Shown: piece after piece, positions 12,138 to 22,610 of the stretch
Numbering within the stretch: the first letter of the stretch is position 1
Layout of the letters: every line of letters starts with the position of its first letter
Assembly: GCA_902729315.2 (NCBI GenBank)
Contig: LR746272.1
Span: 248,001 to 312,000, forward strand
Length of the DNA stretch: 64,000 bases
Direction of reading: 5' to 3'
DNA from: Spirodela intermedia
Taxonomy: Eukaryota > Streptophyta > Magnoliopsida > Alismatales > Araceae
The notes under the pieces: generated by a model
What the model saw: the letters and a program-made list of their open reading frames with translations, nothing else
Databases searched by the model: none
Told to the model about the DNA's origin: nothing
Program-made: the position numbers and the translations under genes

Positions 12138-14106
12138 ATGAGGCCTTCAGCGGGCAAGAACAACGATCAGAGGATGGACTTCAGGCGAGGATATCAGATG
12201 AAGAAGAAGGTCGTCATATGGGGGTTCACGGCATGCCTTGTAGTGCTCCTAACCAGCTTAATCTCCCTCGAAGGCATGAAGCTGCAAGGAAATAAGCGAT
12301 CGACTTCGCTCGCCCCGGGCATCCAAAACATAGTCTCGAGGATGCTCACTGCCAAACCCACCCTCGCCACTGCCAGCGTGATATCAACTGCCTGCAACAA
12401 CACGCTTTACCTGACCGAATGCGAGTCGGCGTTGGCGACAGTCTCCGGCGCGGTGATGAAGACATCAAGGCACCTCTTTGACGTATCTATCGAGTTCGCC
12501 ATGTCTCGGGCTCACGCCATCAGGTCTCTTGCGTACAACCTAACCTTCCCCTATGATCACCGATCTCACCCGTACCCCCCAACGGGGAACTACGATTGCG
12601 TCGAGCTGCTGGACGCCACAGTGGCGCAACTAAGTGACGTTATGGACAGCCGGAAGCAACCTAGCCAGGAAGATGTCGAGACTTGGCTTAGCGCGGCGTT
12701 GACCAACCAGGTGACCTGTTTGGAGAGCCTCAAAAGCAAGCCTCCAGCCTCCGGAGACGCATCCTTCGACTCCCAAGCCGAGATCCTGATTCATCTTGTC
12801 AGCAAATCACTGGCCCTTGTCAAGTCTATTCAGCTCCCGAGGAGGGCTGGCCGGACGAATTTCGTGGGCGGGGGCGGGCGGAAGCTGCTATCCCGCGACA
12901 GCTTCCCGTCATGGGTGTCGGCTGCGGATAGGAAGCTGCTGTCGACCGGCGGGAAGGACATCCTCGTTGACGCCGTGGTGGCCATGGACGACAGCGGGAC
13001 CCACAGGAGCATTGGGGAGGCTCTGGCATTCGTATCTCTCGCGAGCAGCCGTGGCGGGGGGCGAAGAGTGATCTACGTGAAGGCAGGGACATACATGGAA
13101 AATGTTAAGATCCCCAAGGGACAGACGAATGTCATGCTGGTTGGCGACGGGAAGGGCAAGTCGATCATCGTCGGCAGCCGCAACGCGGAGGACGGCTGGA
13201 GTACTTACCAGTCTGCCACCGTGGGTAGGTGACAAACAAAAGCCATGAACATCCTCGTCTACGTTGCGCCTTCAGTGATCGCCCCGTGTTTTTGCAAAGG
13301 AGAGTAACAATAGCTTAGAATCTAGAAGAACTAGTGCACAACAGTATTGCAAGACATTTACACAAAACTTACTGAAAGCCGCTTCTTAATCGGGTAAACC
13401 TACGTGTATGATAGCTGCCCTGGGGAGCGGATTCATCGCCAAGGACCTGACCATCGTCAACAACGCCGGCCCATCGAACCACCAAGCGGTAGCCCTCCTA
13501 GTCGGCGCCGACAAGGCCGTCGTCTACCACTGCTCCATCGAAGGTCACCAGGACACGCTCTACACCCATTCGAACCGGCAGTTCTACCGGGAAACCGACA
13601 TCTATGGCACTGTCGACTTCATCTTCGGCAACTCCGCCGTCGTCCTCCAGGCCTGCAACATCTACCTCCGGAAGCCCAACCATGGCCAGAAGAACTCCGT
13701 CACCGCCCAGGGCCGCACAGACCCCAACCAGAACACCGGCATCTCCATCCACAGATGCCGTATTGCACCCTCAAGCGACCTTGCCGCCGTAAAGCGCAGC
13801 GTACCGTCGTACCTCGGGCGCCCGTGGCAGAAGTACTCCAGAGTGGTGGTCATGCAGTCGTACCTCGACGACGCCATCCACCCCGCGGGCTGGGAGCCGT
13901 GGTCCGGCAGCTTCGCCTTGTCCACTTTGTACTACGGCGAGTACGGCAACACAGGGCCCGGCGCCGCCGCCTCCGGGCGGATCAGCTGGGCCGGAGTCCA
14001 TCCGTCGATGAGCGTGTCGGAGGCATCCAAGTTCACCGTCGCCCAGTTCATCTCGGGCACGGCCTGGCTGCCCGCCGCCGGCGTCGAGTTCACTGCCGGC
14101 CTCTGA
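12138..14106 (+). CDS. Pectin methylesterase/PMEI (type I), intact
   Basis: Cell-wall enzyme that removes methyl esters from homogalacturonan. Two exons, 12138-13224 and 13415-14106 (GT-AG, phase 1), encode 592 residues. Near the N-terminus, residues 24-44 form a hydrophobic signal-anchor (VVIWGFTACLVVLLTSLISL). The PMEI pro-domain spans about 78-230. Two RKLL processing motifs lie at 248-251 and 265-268, flanking FPSWV; such motifs are where plant subtilases release the mature enzyme. The active site is complete: Gln386 (HQAVALL), Gln408 and Asp409 (QDTLY), nucleophile Asp430 (GTVDFIFGN), and Arg498 and Trp500 (LGRPW). The second ATG (Met13 or Met21) could also be used. The gene converges on the PPR gene, whose stop is only 319 bp downstream, so 3' UTRs may overlap. 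The copies at 2950 and 6588 are relatives, the former being its direct duplicate. Confidence 0.95.
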
Positions 14107-14340
14107 TTGCCGTGATATCACTACAGTAGGTGCTCCTGCGCGTCTCCCCCATCCAATCCAGAATAAAACGGTGTGCTAAGACCCCGTCATATAGGCGTTA
14201 ATGGATCCGGGGAGGGGAGGACGGCCCACGGGCGCTGTATGGCGGGGTGTTATTTATTGTTGGTCAAGGACGGCTTTCTCAAGTGCGGCTACCCTGTTGC
14301 CACTGCGCTTGGGCTCCCGGAAAAATGGGAAATCAATTTA

Positions 14341-14371
<31 letters not shown>

Positions 14372-14372
14372 T
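14341..14372. repeat. (CAGC)n microsatellite between convergent genes
   Basis: About seven tandem CAGC units in the short PME-PPR interval. Confidence 0.9.
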
Positions 14373-14425
14373 TTGTTTACAGTTGGCTTCCCCGATCAAT
14401 GCATGCGGAGGATGGATGATGAATC

Positions 14426-17155
14426 TTACCAGTACTCCCCGCAGGAGCACTGCCCGTCCTTGAAACGATGGAGGCTTCTGGGATCCTTGATCAGGATCTC
14501 GCGTTGAAACGCCCTGGAGATGAACTTGGCGGCGGCGTGGCCGCCGGCAGACACCCGTAGGTTCTTGACTATCCGGATGACTCCGGAGGAAGAGTGGACG
14601 AGCGAGAAAGCCAAGGCTATCTTCTCGCAGCGGATTCCCGTGGCTTCTTCCCTCTCCTCGTCCTCGATCGCGAGCTGCCTGCTGGGGACGTCCCACTCCG
14701 TCAACTCCATTCTTTTCACTATGCCGTCGAGCATCTTTCTGATGGGCTCCGAGCCGAGCATCGCGACATCACCGGCCGGGATGGTGTGAACCTTGTACTT
14801 CAATCCGACCCAGCAGCAGCCCAGGGCCTCGTCGCCGCCGCTCGATCTCTTGAGCTTGGACGCCGTCGGCGGATCGCCGCCGTTTCCGCTGAGCATCGCT
14901 TGCAGCTGCAAAGACAGCCACTTGATCACCGGGTTCCTCGGTTTCAGCCTCCTCAGGTTTTCTGCTGCTAGCTTAGCCGAGGCCGCGTCACCGTGCGCCC
15001 TCCCGGCTGTCAGTAGCGCCGCCCAGACCTTAGAATCGGGCTCGAGGGGCATCTTCTCGATGAAACCAGTTGCCTCGGTCAGCCTGGCGGAGCGACCGAA
15101 GAGATGAACCATGGCGGCGTAGTGCTCTGAGGTCGGCCGTACGTGGAGCTCCCCGGTCATGCTGGCGAAGAGCCTCCTCCCTTCGGCCACCATTCCCCCG
15201 AGACCGTAGGCGTGTATGAGGCCGGCGAAGGTCGAGTGGTCTGGTTTCACCTCTCCTTCCGAGCTCATTCGCCGGAAAACGTCGACGGCGGCGGTGGGCC
15301 GACAGTGCAGAACGTAGCCGTCAATCAAGGAATTCCAGGACAGCACGTCTCTGGACGGCATGGCAGCGAACACCGACTCGGCGCTGTTCACATCGCCCGA
15401 CTTCATGTAGGCGTCCACCATGGAGTTGGAGACGGAGACCTCGGAGATCAGGTGGCGGCGGAGCGCGCAGGCATGGATCTCCTTCACCTTGAGGTGGGAA
15501 AGGATGTTGGCGCAGGCCGGGAGGACGCTGAGGATACTGATGTGGTTGGGCCTCTGCCCGAGGGACTGCATCTGGCGGAAGATCCCCATAGCCGCGTTGC
15601 GCTGGGAGTTCTGCAGCGAGCCCGAGATGAGCAGATTCCAGGAAGACGTGCTCCGCTCGACGCCGTCGGCCTCCATGCTCCGGAAAAGCTCCATGGCCTG
15701 GTCCACGTCCCCGCTCTGCAGGTACCCAGAGATCATCACGTTCCAGGTGACGACATTCCGTTGAACGCCCAATCCCTCCATCCTGGAGAAGAGATCGTAG
15801 GCCTTGCCGCAGTAGCCGGCCTGAGCGTATCCTCCGATCAGAGAGTTCCACGTGAAGACGTCCCTCTCCGCGGTCCCGTCGAAGGCCCTGCGGGCCTCAT
15901 CCAGTCTCCCGCATTTGGCATACATGTCTGTGAGAGAGTTGCCCACCAGCGGGCGGCCGGCGCACCCCGCCTTGGCCGCGCCGGCGTGGAGCTGAGCGCC
16001 CGCTCGGCAGTCTTTGAGGGAGGCGCAGGCGGAGATGGTGCTCGCGAAGGTGACGTGGTTGGCGGAGACGCCTGCCTGCTGCATCTGCCGGAAGAGATCG
16101 AGGGCCTGCTCCGGGCGGTTGTTCTGAGCAAACCCGGAGATCATGCTGGTCCAGGTGACCACGTCCGGGACCAGCCCGGAATGGTCCATCTTCTTCATCA
16201 GCCCCATGGCGACGTCGGCCTTGCCAATCTGGTTGTAGCTCGTGATGAGGATGTTCCAGGTGACCAGCCCCGGCTCGATACCTTCCACCTGCAGCATCCT
16301 CTCGAAGAGCCGGAGGGCCTCCTCGAGCTCGCCGCACTGGCAGTGCCCCGATATGAGCGAATTCCAGGAGACCCGATCCCTGGTGCCCATCTTGTCGAAG
16401 AATCTCTTCGCGGAGCCCAACTCGCCGCACTTGGCGTACATGGCGAGGATGGAGTTGCTGACGTGGGCCTCCACAGCGAGCTCCGACAGTCCCGTCCGCA
16501 CGGCGAGGGAGTGTAGCAGCCTACCGGTCTCGGCGTCACCCAGGTTCGCGCAGGCCTGCAGGAACTTGGGGAACAGGAAGGCATCCGGGGTCACCCCCTC
16601 CTCGATCATCTGGAAGAAGATACCGAGGACCTCCTCCCAGCGGTGCTCACGGGCGAAGCCGTTGATCAGCGCCGACCACGAAAAGAGATTCCGCTCGTGC
16701 ATTGCGGCGAACACCTTGCGGGCCTCTTCCAGGTCGCCGCACTTAGCGTACATGCTCACGAGCTTCGTCTCCACGAAGGCGGTGGGGTTGCGCACCAGCC
16801 CGATCTTCTCGTGGAGCTGCCGGCCCTCGGCTATGGACTTGGAGTCGATGCAGGACTGGAGGAGAGAGATGTATGTCTTGGTCGCGACGGACGCGCCCTC
16901 ATCATCGAGCATGGCGATGGCCTCCTGCAGCCTCCCATCCCTGCAGAGCCTCTTCAGCTTCTGGTCCGTGGAGTTGTGCGTCCTCTCATTCGCCGCCGCC
17001 GCCGCCGCCTGGGCTGCTCGCCTTGCAGAGCAAGTCGCCGGCTTGAGACAACTGAACGAGAAGGAGCTCGCCGGGGGGAGAGGGCAGAACGGGGGAGGGA
17101 TCGTGCGCCTGAGTCCCCCGCCGTGGGCGGCCGCCATATCCATAGCCATAGGCAT
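14426..17155 (-). CDS. DYW-class pentatricopeptide repeat protein
   Basis: Organelle RNA-binding protein of the PLS-DYW subfamily, whose members select cytidines for C-to-U editing in plastids or mitochondria. A single uninterrupted exon encodes 909 residues. It resembles the Arabidopsis At1g19720 type. A low-complexity, Ala-rich N-terminus (to about 60) fits an organelle transit peptide. PPR motifs run from about residue 90 to 740 (repeated ..WN.LI.GY..G..A..LF..M..). An E-type region and a DYW domain ending CSCGEYW follow. The deaminase core is altered: the usual HSE is RCE at 842-844, and the usual C..CH is S869..G872-H873, so three expected zinc ligands are missing. The second zinc motif (H896, C903, C905) remains. 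It may bind RNA without deaminating, or supply specificity to a partner. A broken copy lies at 5605-6370. Confidence 0.93.
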   Translation of the reverse strand: MPMAMDMAAAHGGGLRRTIPPPFCPLPPASSFSFSCLKPATCSARRAAQAAAAAANERTHNSTDQKLKRLCRDGRLQEAIAMLDDEGASVATKTYISLLQSCIDSKSIAEGRQLHEKIGLVRNPTAFVETKLVSMYAKCGDLEEARKVFAAMHERNLFSWSALINGFAREHRWEEVLGIFFQMIEEGVTPDAFLFPKFLQACANLGDAETGRLLHSLAVRTGLSELAVEAHVSNSILAMYAKCGELGSAKRFFDKMGTRDRVSWNSLISGHCQCGELEEALRLFERMLQVEGIEPGLVTWNILITSYNQIGKADVAMGLMKKMDHSGLVPDVVTWTSMISGFAQNNRPEQALDLFRQMQQAGVSANHVTFASTISACASLKDCRAGAQLHAGAAKAGCAGRPLVGNSLTDMYAKCGRLDEARRAFDGTAERDVFTWNSLIGGYAQAGYCGKAYDLFSRMEGLGVQRNVVTWNVMISGYLQSGDVDQAMELFRSMEADGVERSTSSWNLLISGSLQNSQRNAAMGIFRQMQSLGQRPNHISILSVLPACANILSHLKVKEIHACALRRHLISEVSVSNSMVDAYMKSGDVNSAESVFAAMPSRDVLSWNSLIDGYVLHCRPTAAVDVFRRMSSEGEVKPDHSTFAGLIHAYGLGGMVAEGRRLFASMTGELHVRPTSEHYAAMVHLFGRSARLTEATGFIEKMPLEPDSKVWAALLTAGRAHGDAASAKLAAENLRRLKPRNPVIKWLSLQLQAMLSGNGGDPPTASKLKRSSGGDEALGCCWVGLKYKVHTIPAGDVAMLGSEPIRKMLDGIVKRMELTEWDVPSRQLAIEDEEREEATGIRCEKIALAFSLVHSSSGVIRIVKNLRVSAGGHAAAKFISRAFQREILIKDPRSLHRFKDGQCSCGEYW

Positions 17156-17587
17156 AGCCGGACGGACGGGGGAGGGAGGGCCGGAGCCCCAGCTCGCTCT
17201 CCCCTCGCCGCCCTGCGGCAGTTTCCTGTTGCCCCTTTTGGGCGGAAGGCCTACATAGCCTCACCTGCCTTGTGTGGACAGAATAGGGCCGCCACCCATC
17301 CGACCGCAGGGTAAGGGAATGTGGGAAAAAAGGGGAGACTCATTAGTCAGCGAAGTCAAACGAAGAGGCTTATTTCTATTACGCCGCGGGGAGCCGAAAG
17401 GTAGCCCCGTCCCTCCCTTCTTCTTCTTCTTCTTCTTCTCGCCGGCGGGCGACGAAAAGAAAGTGGAAGACTTCGTCAACGAAAAGGCCCCCGGGGGGGG
17501 GGGGGGGGGAAGACGATGATAGTCGCTGCTCTGTTTTTCAACCTCAATGACTGTACTGTACTGTACTGTACTGTACAGGGCCGGTCA
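17156..17587. other. PPR upstream region and F-box 3' flank
   Basis: Between the PPR start and the stop of the F-box gene, both on the minus strand. It holds a TTC run near 17419-17440 and a poly-G tract of about 18 G near 17493-17510 that could form a quadruplex or block sequencing. A run of five or six ACTGT units at 17549-17577 lies next to the F-box stop codon. No clear TATA box was found for the PPR gene. Confidence 0.6.
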
Positions 17588-18799
17588 TCAGACGCGGGCC
17601 TCGAGCCTCGGCTCGAAGGAGAAGGCCGAGCGCAGCTCCCCCGCGTTAGTCCCTCTCAGGGAGCACTCAGGCAGCTCGGACCACCGCCCGGAGGGCAGGT
17701 TGCAGACGATATGGCGACTGAACTCGGCCGAGCTCACGCACACGAGGATGGCGTCCCCGAGGCCCACGCAGTTCACGTCGGCCTGCTTCCCGTGGAGCTC
17801 GTGCGACATCGCCGGCGGCATCGCGGCCACCTGATGCCACAGCTGGTCGTCCTTGCAGAACCTCCAGACGCGGAGGCTGGCGCTCTCCAGGAACTCCGAC
17901 AGGGCCACCACCATCAGCTCCCCCATGTACTCCACCACGTCGAAGGAGTGCTCCAGGTGGACCGGCAGCAGCCTCGGGTACTCGGAGAAGGATCTCTGCG
18001 TGAGATTGCACCCCACCACAGCCCCGCCGGAGCTGAGGAAGAACATGTGGAGCTCCCCGCCCTGCGTGGTGATCACCGACGAGTACTGCTTGGAAGGGCT
18101 TCTTTGGGTGTTGGTGGCGACGACCTCTCCCGCCTTGCTGAGGAAGTACACCGTCTCGTCGCCGGCCACGTCCCGCTCGGCCGTGCTGTGGGGCTCACCG
18201 CCGGAGAGCTGAGCTTCTTCCCATCGTTCTTCGGCCGAGTCGTAGATCTTCAGACGGATGTTTGGGAAGTCGCCCGAGATTACGAAGAGCTTGTAGGGCG
18301 AGGAGGTCATGGCAATGGCGTAAATCCTCTCCTTCTCCTTCTCTTCGCCGAGTCCCATCGGGGGGAGCTCGCGGCACGCTCCGGTGACAGGATTGCAGAC
18401 GATGAAGCTGCCGGCGGTGGTGAGGAAGCAGACGAGCCCGCCGGACGATGCGACGGGGATGGAGTTGGAGTTACGGGTCTCCCGGAGGAGGGCCGGGTGG
18501 CCGATGTTCTTCCAGTTTCCCTCACTGGTGTCGAAGACGACCGACTGGTCGACATCTGGGTCGACCATGAGGAACCAGGGTTCTCTGGAGGCGATCCCGG
18601 AGCAGGAATTGAGGAACGTCGCAGAGGATTCGGCGGACCTCCACCGCTTGCACACCGACCGGAGGCGGAAGAAGCTCGAGGCAGGAAGCCAAGAGAGGAT
18701 CTTCTCGAGCAGGTCCTGATGTAAATCCTCCAGGTTCATCTCGCCCACCTCAGGACCCGGAAGAGACCACCGTCTCTTCCGGCTTCCCGCGGCCGCCAT
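17588..18799 (-). CDS. F-box/kelch-like protein
   Basis: Substrate-recognition subunit of an SCF ubiquitin ligase. A single exon encodes 403 residues. The F-box (about 24-65: LHQDLLEKILSWLP, then FRLRSVCKRW) would bind SKP1/ASK. The remainder (about 90-390) fits the plant F-box-associated or galactose-oxidase/kelch type, with blades such as GLVCFLT...GSFIVCNPVTG.CRELPP and LRVWRF.KDDQLWHQVAAMP. It most resembles the At5g15710-type group. The substrate is unknown. The start at 18799 follows a purine-rich leader and fits family N-termini (short basic stretch, then ..NLEDLHQDLLEKI). It is transcribed away from the small gene at 21467, with 2.6 kb between them. Confidence 0.9.
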   Translation of the reverse strand: MAAAGSRKRRWSLPGPEVGEMNLEDLHQDLLEKILSWLPASSFFRLRSVCKRWRSAESSATFLNSCSGIASREPWFLMVDPDVDQSVVFDTSEGNWKNIGHPALLRETRNSNSIPVASSGGLVCFLTTAGSFIVCNPVTGACRELPPMGLGEEKEKERIYAIAMTSSPYKLFVISGDFPNIRLKIYDSAEERWEEAQLSGGEPHSTAERDVAGDETVYFLSKAGEVVATNTQRSPSKQYSSVITTQGGELHMFFLSSGGAVVGCNLTQRSFSEYPRLLPVHLEHSFDVVEYMGELMVVALSEFLESASLRVWRFCKDDQLWHQVAAMPPAMSHELHGKQADVNCVGLGDAILVCVSSAEFSRHIVCNLPSGRWSELPECSLRGTNAGELRSAFSFEPRLEARV

Positions 18800-20089
18800 C
18801 GGAAGGAAAGCTTCTGGGGAGAACCACTAGAACAGATCAGAGATCGCTCGTCAGTCGCAGAGTTCTTCAAGCATCAACGCATCCACCGATGGAATTATCC
18901 TAAAGTTATGATTATTCCCAGTCGGGGAGTAGCCAAAGGCGATCACCCGCATAACCAGAGCACGGCCTCCGCTCAGAGCCGCATAGACACCCCCAAAACC
19001 CCCAGCAGAGATGAGGGGCAGAAGTGTGTTCCCACGAAGTTTCCGGCCGCCTAGCCCTTCACCAGGAAACAAGAGTCGCCCCCATTTTCCCCTTCCTGCT
19101 TTCTTGGCCCTCTTCTCTGCGGAGAGGATGAACGGCGCATCTCCTAGGCCGGTCCAGAGGCACCTCTATCCATCACATTGACGAAGCAGAACGGGGAAAT
19201 ATAGGTGAGGAGGACGGAGGCGGAGACGGAGACGGACCTGCAACGCGGGCGGGGACCTCGTCACAAGGTTGAGATCAGAAAACAGGGGGGAAGCGCTGCG
19301 GGCGTAAAGGCGGGCGAGGGAATGGAATGGGAGCTTTTCCTCTTCCTACCCTTTATGTAGTGAGGAAGAAAGCGCCGGGAGCGTCGCGCAGTGGGGCGAG
19401 GGAGGGAGACGAAGAGGGAGAGGAAACTTCCTGGCCTGTGCCGACCTGCGCTGGAGACCTTCTCCAGCTGCCTGCGCCTGCCCGCGCCTAGTGGGCGTGG
19501 ACACGGATAGAGAAAGCAGAAGAAGCGGAGGGTGAAAAGCTGATTATTTTACTCTTCCCGGAGAACTCGAGGCTAAACAGCGAGAGACTGCGCTGCCTCG
19601 CACTGCAAAAGATGGGGGGTGAGGGGGGGGCAGCCTGCAGGAACTGTAGCCTTCCCTCCGTACCCAGAGTCCTTCCCGAAAACACCGTGAGATGAGGTCG
19701 GCGTCTATTTTCGAGAGTAAGGCTTCTCTGTGTGTGTGTGCGAGAGAGAGTGAGAAGGTAAAAAGTGGGGGAGAAAATTAGTATCTCGGGGAGGAGAAAG
19801 CAGGGGTGGGGGTCGGAGCTGGTTTGTCTGCGTGTGGGCGGCTGACCTTTGTAAAGTAAAAGAACCCCCCCCCGGATGGGTTCCTTCTTTTTCTCTCTCC
19901 CCCCCTGCGGGAGCACTCGCGCATCCGAAACGACCTACTTCTGAGGTCAACGCCTGGGCAGAGGTCGTTGCGAAGAGTGAAGGGTAAGGACTTCATGGCG
20001 AGAGAGCGAGAGAGAGAGAGAGCGGTCTGTGGGCAAGCAACATCAGAGTTCCCAATGCCCGGCTAGTAAAGCTGTAAGTGACGACCGCT

Positions 20090-20123
<34 letters not shown>

Positions 20124-21355
20124 CTTGCGAAGTGTAGGATCAGAGAAGAATTCTCGTGCAGAAGGCTGGGCCCGGTCCTTCTGGCTAGACGGGCTCCACC
20201 AGACGTAGCGAAGAAGCGGAGAAAGCTCTCCCCCGTGGAGAGGGAAGGGAAGGGAAGGGAACCGGGGGGCTGGGGTGGTGCCCCAGAGAGACGGGGCGCC
20301 GCACGTTTGCCAGCCACACGCCGGCGGAAGAAGCGGCGAAGCTAATATCCTTCTCGTGCGAATGTCGTTAGGGTTTCTGGAGGGCGGGGAGCCTCCCCGC
20401 AGAAGTCCCCTCGTACATCGCCCTGGGCGCACCGCCCACGCCTTTACGGCCCTGCGCGTGCGAACAGCGAGAATACAGAGAGAGAGACAGAGAGGAAGAG
20501 GGTGGGGGCCTTTGGAAAAGCTAAAGGGGAGAGCCAATCGGGGCGTGGAGGCGTTCCTTGGACGGCTGCCTCTTTTGCGAGGAGTGCAGTCGCTCGTGCG
20601 GGCTCCGTGCTGAGAACCCGAGTGGACGCGAGCGTGGGTGATGTGGAGGCTCCCTCCGCCTTTTCTTTCCCTCCTGCAACTATATCTGCATCGCTCCTTC
20701 CGGCGCAGCCGCCGCTGCGTACTTTGGCGCATTAAACTAAAGACAGACGTGCGTTTGTGTCCAGCTTCGCGTTCGATCGCCGGAGATGAGATCCAAATCC
20801 TCCGCTGAGGGGCCTCCGTCCAAGCAGTGGAGCCACCGCGCGCGGACTTGGCTTTGTTAATTCTTTTATTTATCCGGGAATCTGCCCCGTCGGGAGTAGA
20901 TTATTCGCAGACGAGGAGTAGGAGGTAAGACGTTCCAGAAGACGAGGCCCGCCGGAATCCCTCCGCTCGGTCGTTAAACGTTGCTTTCACCGGGGCTTTT
21001 CTATGGCCGCAGCCAGGAGCAATCCAACGTGCCGCCTGCGTCGGACTACACGACGATCGCCGAGCCCACCGGCGCGGAGGGCCTTACTCCGACGGGGCGA
21101 GAGAGAGAGAGAGAGAGAAACGTAGAGGTGTAGGAAGAAAGGTAGGAGGGTAGCTCATTCCGGCGGGGTATCGATGCGCCGCGGCCGGATTGCGTAACTG
21201 CTGATGCAGCAGAGGCCGAAGAGTCTCCGGACCCTCATCCTCTGCGCATCTCCACCCAGTTCGTTCTATTATTAATGTGCTGCGTCTGACATGATCTATA
21301 CCTTCCCCCACTCCGCCATTTTATTCCCACCCTCGTCTCCATTAGAGCAGCGCCT

Positions 21356-21357
<2 letters not shown>
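18800..21357. other. Divergent spacer between the F-box gene and the small plus-strand gene
   Basis: GC- and CT-rich promoter and leader DNA. Several long antisense-type open frames exist (up to 229 codons), but they are rich in Arg, Ser and Pro, contain microsatellite translations, and match no family. CT/GA microsatellites occur at 20091-20120 and about 21099-21118, and TG repeats near 19730. Short upstream ATGs lie in the probable leader of the F-box gene. Confidence 0.5.

Positions 21358-21397
<40 letters not shown>
21358..21397. repeat. (CT)20 tract in the probable 5' leader
   Basis: Twenty uninterrupted CT units end 69 bp before the ATG at 21467. Pyrimidine-rich tracts like this are common in plant 5' leaders and can bind GAGA-type factors. 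Confidence 0.95.
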
Positions 21398-21403
<6 letters not shown>

Positions 21404-21466
21404 GCTCTCGCCCTCCCTCCCTCTGTATCCCTCTCTGTGCTCTGTGCTGCTCCTTGGGTGATTGGA

Positions 21467-22075
21467 ATGGCAATCAACGTGTGCCTCGGTCACGCCGTCT
21501 TCCCCAGGAGCCAAGCCGAGAAGGCCACCACTGGCGTTCCGCTTATAGGCAACGGCCAGATGAATCCCAGGAGACAGGCGAGCAATCTCCTCAGCTCCCG
21601 GGCCGCCACCAAGGTGAAGGTCGTCACCGGCTTGCCTTTCCTATTTTGTTTGCTCTTGGGAAGCAGCAGCAGCGCAGTGGAGGGGCCTGTGAAATAAACG
21701 CCTTGTTCTATGGACTTTCCCGTCGCAGGTGTTCGAGGATCGTGCCGCGGGCATCGTCTGCTACAAAGACGAGAATGGCGAAGTGATCTGCGAGGGCTAC
21801 GACGAGGGCCCCCGATACAGCCGCCACTCCTCCCCGGAGCGCGACCGCCGCCAAAGGTAAACCACCAACCCTCCGCCGGTGATCCCTGCACATCTCCCTC
21901 TTTCTGCTAGATCTCTATCAAATCATCCTCCTTCCCGATCACATCTCGCTGTGAGCGCAGAGACGTCCGGGATCCTCCCGGCTTCCCCGAGCCGAGGTGG
22001 ACGGCGTCGAACGGCGGCCCCCGGGTCCTGCGTATCAATGGATTCGCCGCCGCTCAGGAGGCGGACAAGCACTGA
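21467..22075 (+). CDS. Small conserved plant protein of unknown function
   Basis: Best model: three exons, 21467-21613, 21729-21856 and 21961-22075, with GT-AG introns of 115 and 104 nt. They encode 129 residues, and the summed length is a multiple of three. The central part contains the distinctive segments GIVCYKDENGEVICEGYDEGP and YSRH. These look like a small plant family I remember as uncharacterised, but no domain can be named. There is no signal peptide or membrane segment. If the second intron is retained, the protein ends at TAA 21858 with 92 residues. The spliced version adds 37 residues in GC-rich, codon-like sequence, which is why I prefer it. The start is the first ATG after the CT-rich leader. 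Confidence 0.7.
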
Positions 22076-22610
22076 AGTCGGCCCCAGCCCAGCTAGCTGC
22101 CGATTCCAGAGATAGAGAGAGAGAGGATCTGGATGGAAGAGGAGTGGGGACGCTGTAACCAGAGTGCTGCCTCTCTTTCTCTCTTCTCTCAATCTCTGAG
22201 AAGGATGAAGGCGCGCACCTTCCGCTGTCTTCCCCTTTCTTCTCCCCTTAATCAGAGCACGATTACGGCCCACAGAGTCTGGTCGCTCGCCCGTTCGGCG
22301 ATGCCCGAGGAGCTTCGGCTCCGCCCGATCAGACAAGTCCTCCTGCGGACGGGAGAACCGAGCCGAGCAGAGCAGAGCCATCTTGTTCGAGATGGTGGAA
22401 GGAGCCCAAGACAAAAAAAAGGGCCTTCTTTGCGCCGGGTCAGGCTTTTCTGCGTGGCGCGAGAGGAAAACAGCGTCGTCACACGAGCCGGTGAATGAAT
22501 GAATGAATGAATGAAGACGGTGGAGGGGGAGCGGGAGGGAGGAAGAACGGCGATTGGCTATGGGATTCTACAAGGGGGGAGGGATGGGGACTAGCGCTAC
22601 TGCTCTGCTC
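22076..22610. other. 3' flanks of two convergent genes
   Basis: Holds the 3' end of the small plus-strand gene and the 3' end of the FAB1 pseudogene (minus). A (GAAT)5 microsatellite lies at about 22494-22516. No further gene seen. Confidence 0.6.

Noticed and set aside
15143..16516. 457-codon plus-strand open frame
   Set aside because: It is the antisense shadow of the PPR gene, caused by its high GC content; its composition is odd and no family fits.
17516..18724. 402-codon plus-strand open frame
   Set aside because: Antisense shadow of the F-box gene, starting in a poly-G region; no recognisable domain.
20043..20732. 229-codon minus-strand open frame
   Set aside because: Arg/Ser/Pro-rich, contains translated GA repeats, no homology; taken as chance in GC-rich spacer.
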